64,000 bases of DNA, from contig NZ_CP102847.1 in NCBI RefSeq assembly GCF_013307435.2, forward strand, positions 62,001 to 126,000, written 5' to 3'. Source of the stretch: Microvirga terrae (GTDB taxonomy: Bacteria; Pseudomonadota; Alphaproteobacteria; Rhizobiales; Beijerinckiaceae). The notes beneath the pieces were generated by a model, which was given only the letters and a program-made list of their open reading frames with translations, was not told where the DNA came from and ran no database searches. The position numbers and the translations under genes were made by a program. Below are positions 62,562 through 64,000 of the stretch, piece after piece (the first letter of the stretch is position 1; the number at the start of each line of letters is the position of its first letter).

Positions 62562-63035
62562 ATGAAAATAGAAAACATTACGCGCTCCATCGGCACCGCC
62601 GTTGTGACAGTTACGCTCTGGACAGGGACTGGGCACGCCCACGAGCCTGAGCGGAAGGCCGCCGCTGTTTCGCAGGAGCCGGGAGAGCCGGACCTGCATG
62701 AGACAGTGAGACCTGTCTTCCAGCGTGCGATCCCCAATGTTCCGAGCCGAAGCATGATCGCCGTTGTCGTGAGCTACCCGCCCGGCGCGAAGTCGGCGGT
62801 TCATCGCCATGCCGCATCGGCCTTCATCTACGCTCACGTCCTGTCAGGCGCCATCCGCAGCCAGGTGGATGACCAGCCCGCGAAAGTCTACCACGCCGGT
62901 GAAGGCTTCTACGAGGATCCGGGCGCGCAGCACAGGGTCAGCGAGAACGCGAGCGCCAATGAGCCTGCCAGCCTGCTGGCTGTCTTCGTCGTCGATCCCA
63001 CAGAGAACCCTCTCACGATACCGGAGCGGAAGTAA
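62562..63035 (+). CDS. Exported cupin-domain protein
   Basis: A 157-residue protein with an N-terminal hydrophobic segment ending near residue 26 (THAHEPE, a likely signal peptide). A cupin fold follows, including AVHRHAASAFIYAHVLSGAIR and FYEDPGAQHRVSEN, whose His/Glu-type positions would bind a metal. Such exported cupins near SDR and oxidoreductase genes are often dioxygenase- or isomerase-like or sensory. RBS AAAGGAC lies just before ATG 62562. Confidence 0.82.
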   Translation: MKIENITRSIGTAVVTVTLWTGTGHAHEPERKAAAVSQEPGEPDLHETVRPVFQRAIPNVPSRSMIAVVVSYPPGAKSAVHRHAASAFIYAHVLSGAIRSQVDDQPAKVYHAGEGFYEDPGAQHRVSENASANEPASLLAVFVVDPTENPLTIPERK

Positions 63036-63074
63036 AAAATCCCGCATCCCTAAGCCTCTCGCAAGGAGCCTAAG

Positions 63075-64000
63075 ATGACCACCGATAGCATTGCCCACGA
63101 AGCCGTTCCGGACCAAGCCCATGCATCGATGATGGCATGGCGTGTGCATGAGTTCGGCCCCCCGCAAACCATGACATTCGAGTCCGTTCCACGTCCGAAT
63201 CCCGGCCCCGGTGAAGTTCTTGTCAAGGTCCGTGCGGCCAGCGTCGGCCCATGGGACGGGTGGATTCGGTCTGGCAACAGCGCCTTGCCGCAGCCGCTGC
63301 CTCTGACGCTCGGCTCCGACCTAGCTGGGGACATCGAGGCTGTCGGACCCGACGTGACCGACCTTCGCGTCGGGGATCAGGTTTATGGCGTCACGAACCC
63401 GCGGTTCATCGGGGCCTACGCTGAATACGCTGTCGCCTCGGCGGCAATGATCGCACCTAAGCCAACCTCACTCAGCCACATCGAAGCGGCCTCGGTTCCC
63501 GTCATCGCCGTGACGGCCTGGCAGGGGCTGTTCGATCAGGCGCAACTCACGGCTGGCCAGACCGTGCTCATTCATGGGGCTGCTGGCAATGTCGGTTCGT
63601 ACGCGGTCCAACTCGCCCGGCAAGCCGGCCTTCGGACCATAGCGACGGCTGCTGCAGATGATCTCACCTATGTGCGCGAGCTCGGAGCAGACACGGTGGT
63701 TGACTACAAGAGCGAGCCTTTCGAGGATGTGGCCCGGGATGTGGATGCCGTCCTTGATCTGGTCGGCGGTGACACGCAAACGCGCTCGTTCCAGGTCCTG
63801 CGTCGCGGCGGCAAGCTGATCTCGGCCGTCTCCCAACCCGACCAGGAGCTTGCGAAGAGCCTCGGTGTGGACGCAACCTTCTTTCTGGTCGATGTGACGA
63901 CCAGGCACCTGACGGAGATCGCAGGCCTGATCGACAGCGGCGCATTGAGAACGCGGGTTGGTGCCGTCCTTCCTTTTGCGGATGCACGTGAGGCCCACCT
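63075..64000 (+). CDS. NADPH:quinone oxidoreductase / zinc-independent alcohol dehydrogenase family, cut by window edge
   Basis: Starts at ATG 63075 (AAGGAG before it) and continues open to the window end for over 300 codons. MDR-superfamily features are the N-terminal GroES-like region (PGPGEVLVKVRAASVGPWD), the cofactor motif HGAAGNVGSYAVQLA near residue 175, and GADTVVDY. The catalytic zinc ligands of alcohol dehydrogenases are absent, consistent with a quinone oxidoreductase. It ends the visible HD-SDR-cupin operon. Confidence 0.88.
   Translation, partial: MTTDSIAHEAVPDQAHASMMAWRVHEFGPPQTMTFESVPRPNPGPGEVLVKVRAASVGPWDGWIRSGNSALPQPLPLTLGSDLAGDIEAVGPDVTDLRVGDQVYGVTNPRFIGAYAEYAVASAAMIAPKPTSLSHIEAASVPVIAVTAWQGLFDQAQLTAGQTVLIHGAAGNVGSYAVQLARQAGLRTIATAAADDLTYVRELGADTVVDYKSEPFEDVARDVDAVLDLVGGDTQTRSFQVLRRGGKLISAVSQPDQELAKSLGVDATFFLVDVTTRHLTEIAGLIDSGALRTRVGAVLPFADAREAH

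Overview
The window looks like a segment of a large RepABC-type plasmid (or a secondary replicon) from an alphaproteobacterium of the order Hyphomicrobiales/Rhizobiales. The evidence is a complete repA-repB-repC operon with a counter-transcribed RNA and two RepB/parS palindromes, GC-rich coding, and small DUF families typical of Microvirga/Methylobacterium-like organisms. The genus assignment is inference. No rRNA, tRNA or CRISPR array was recognised.

Layout. (1) 1-4.9 kb: an amino-acid catabolism and uptake operon on the minus strand (periplasmic binding protein, M81 peptidase, ornithine-cyclodeaminase-like protein, cut-off FAD amine oxidoreductase), with a divergent LysR regulator. (2) 5-12.6 kb: poorly conserved accessory genes, a probable second replication initiator (7.4-9.6 kb), a DUF6635-like gene and a DUF2283/DUF4258 toxin-antitoxin-like pair. 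(3) 12.9-15.7 kb: a retron-like cassette, bounded upstream by a strong terminator. It holds a hairpin-rich candidate msr-msd RNA, a 58-residue basic/hydrophobic microprotein, an XRE regulator, a retron-type reverse transcriptase and a TIR-domain effector. (4) 16-20.8 kb: two divergent operons of mostly unrecognised genes, one encoding a PD-(D/E)XK-like nuclease, around a three-copy 20-bp-spaced repeat. (5) 20.8-22.9 kb: a gene-free stretch with a decayed GGDEF domain and a long imperfect inverted repeat. (6) 22.9-26.7 kb: a ribbon-helix-helix regulator with a clear autoregulatory-type promoter, an Abi-like protein and small unknown genes.

(7) 26.7-44.8 kb: one long minus-strand defence operon. 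It holds the DISARM genes drmD, drmMI, drmA, drmB and drmC, plus a GHKL/MORC-type ATPase and a Rossmann-like partner between drmMI and drmA. At its head are a C5-cytosine methyltransferase, a Vsr endonuclease and an excisionase-type HTH protein. The locus therefore combines class 1 DISARM with a class 2-like cytosine methyltransferase and an ATPase pair. Nearly every junction overlaps or nearly abuts, so the genes are probably co-expressed.

(8) 45-52.9 kb: plasmid backbone with small hypotheticals, repC, ctRNA, repB and repA, parS sites, a cluster of 11-bp palindromic operators, a WGR protein, a 10-copy 11-bp tandem repeat and a serine resolvase. (9) 53.4-64 kb: metabolic and stress genes (NAD-epimerase, an SDR gene broken by one stop codon, a group II intron, two HD-domain paralogues, a degenerate receiver protein, a GlxA-type regulator, SDR, cupin and a quinone oxidoreductase running off the window).

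The most interesting material is the retron-TIR cassette with its microprotein, the expanded DISARM operon, and the divergent unknown module at 16-20.8 kb.
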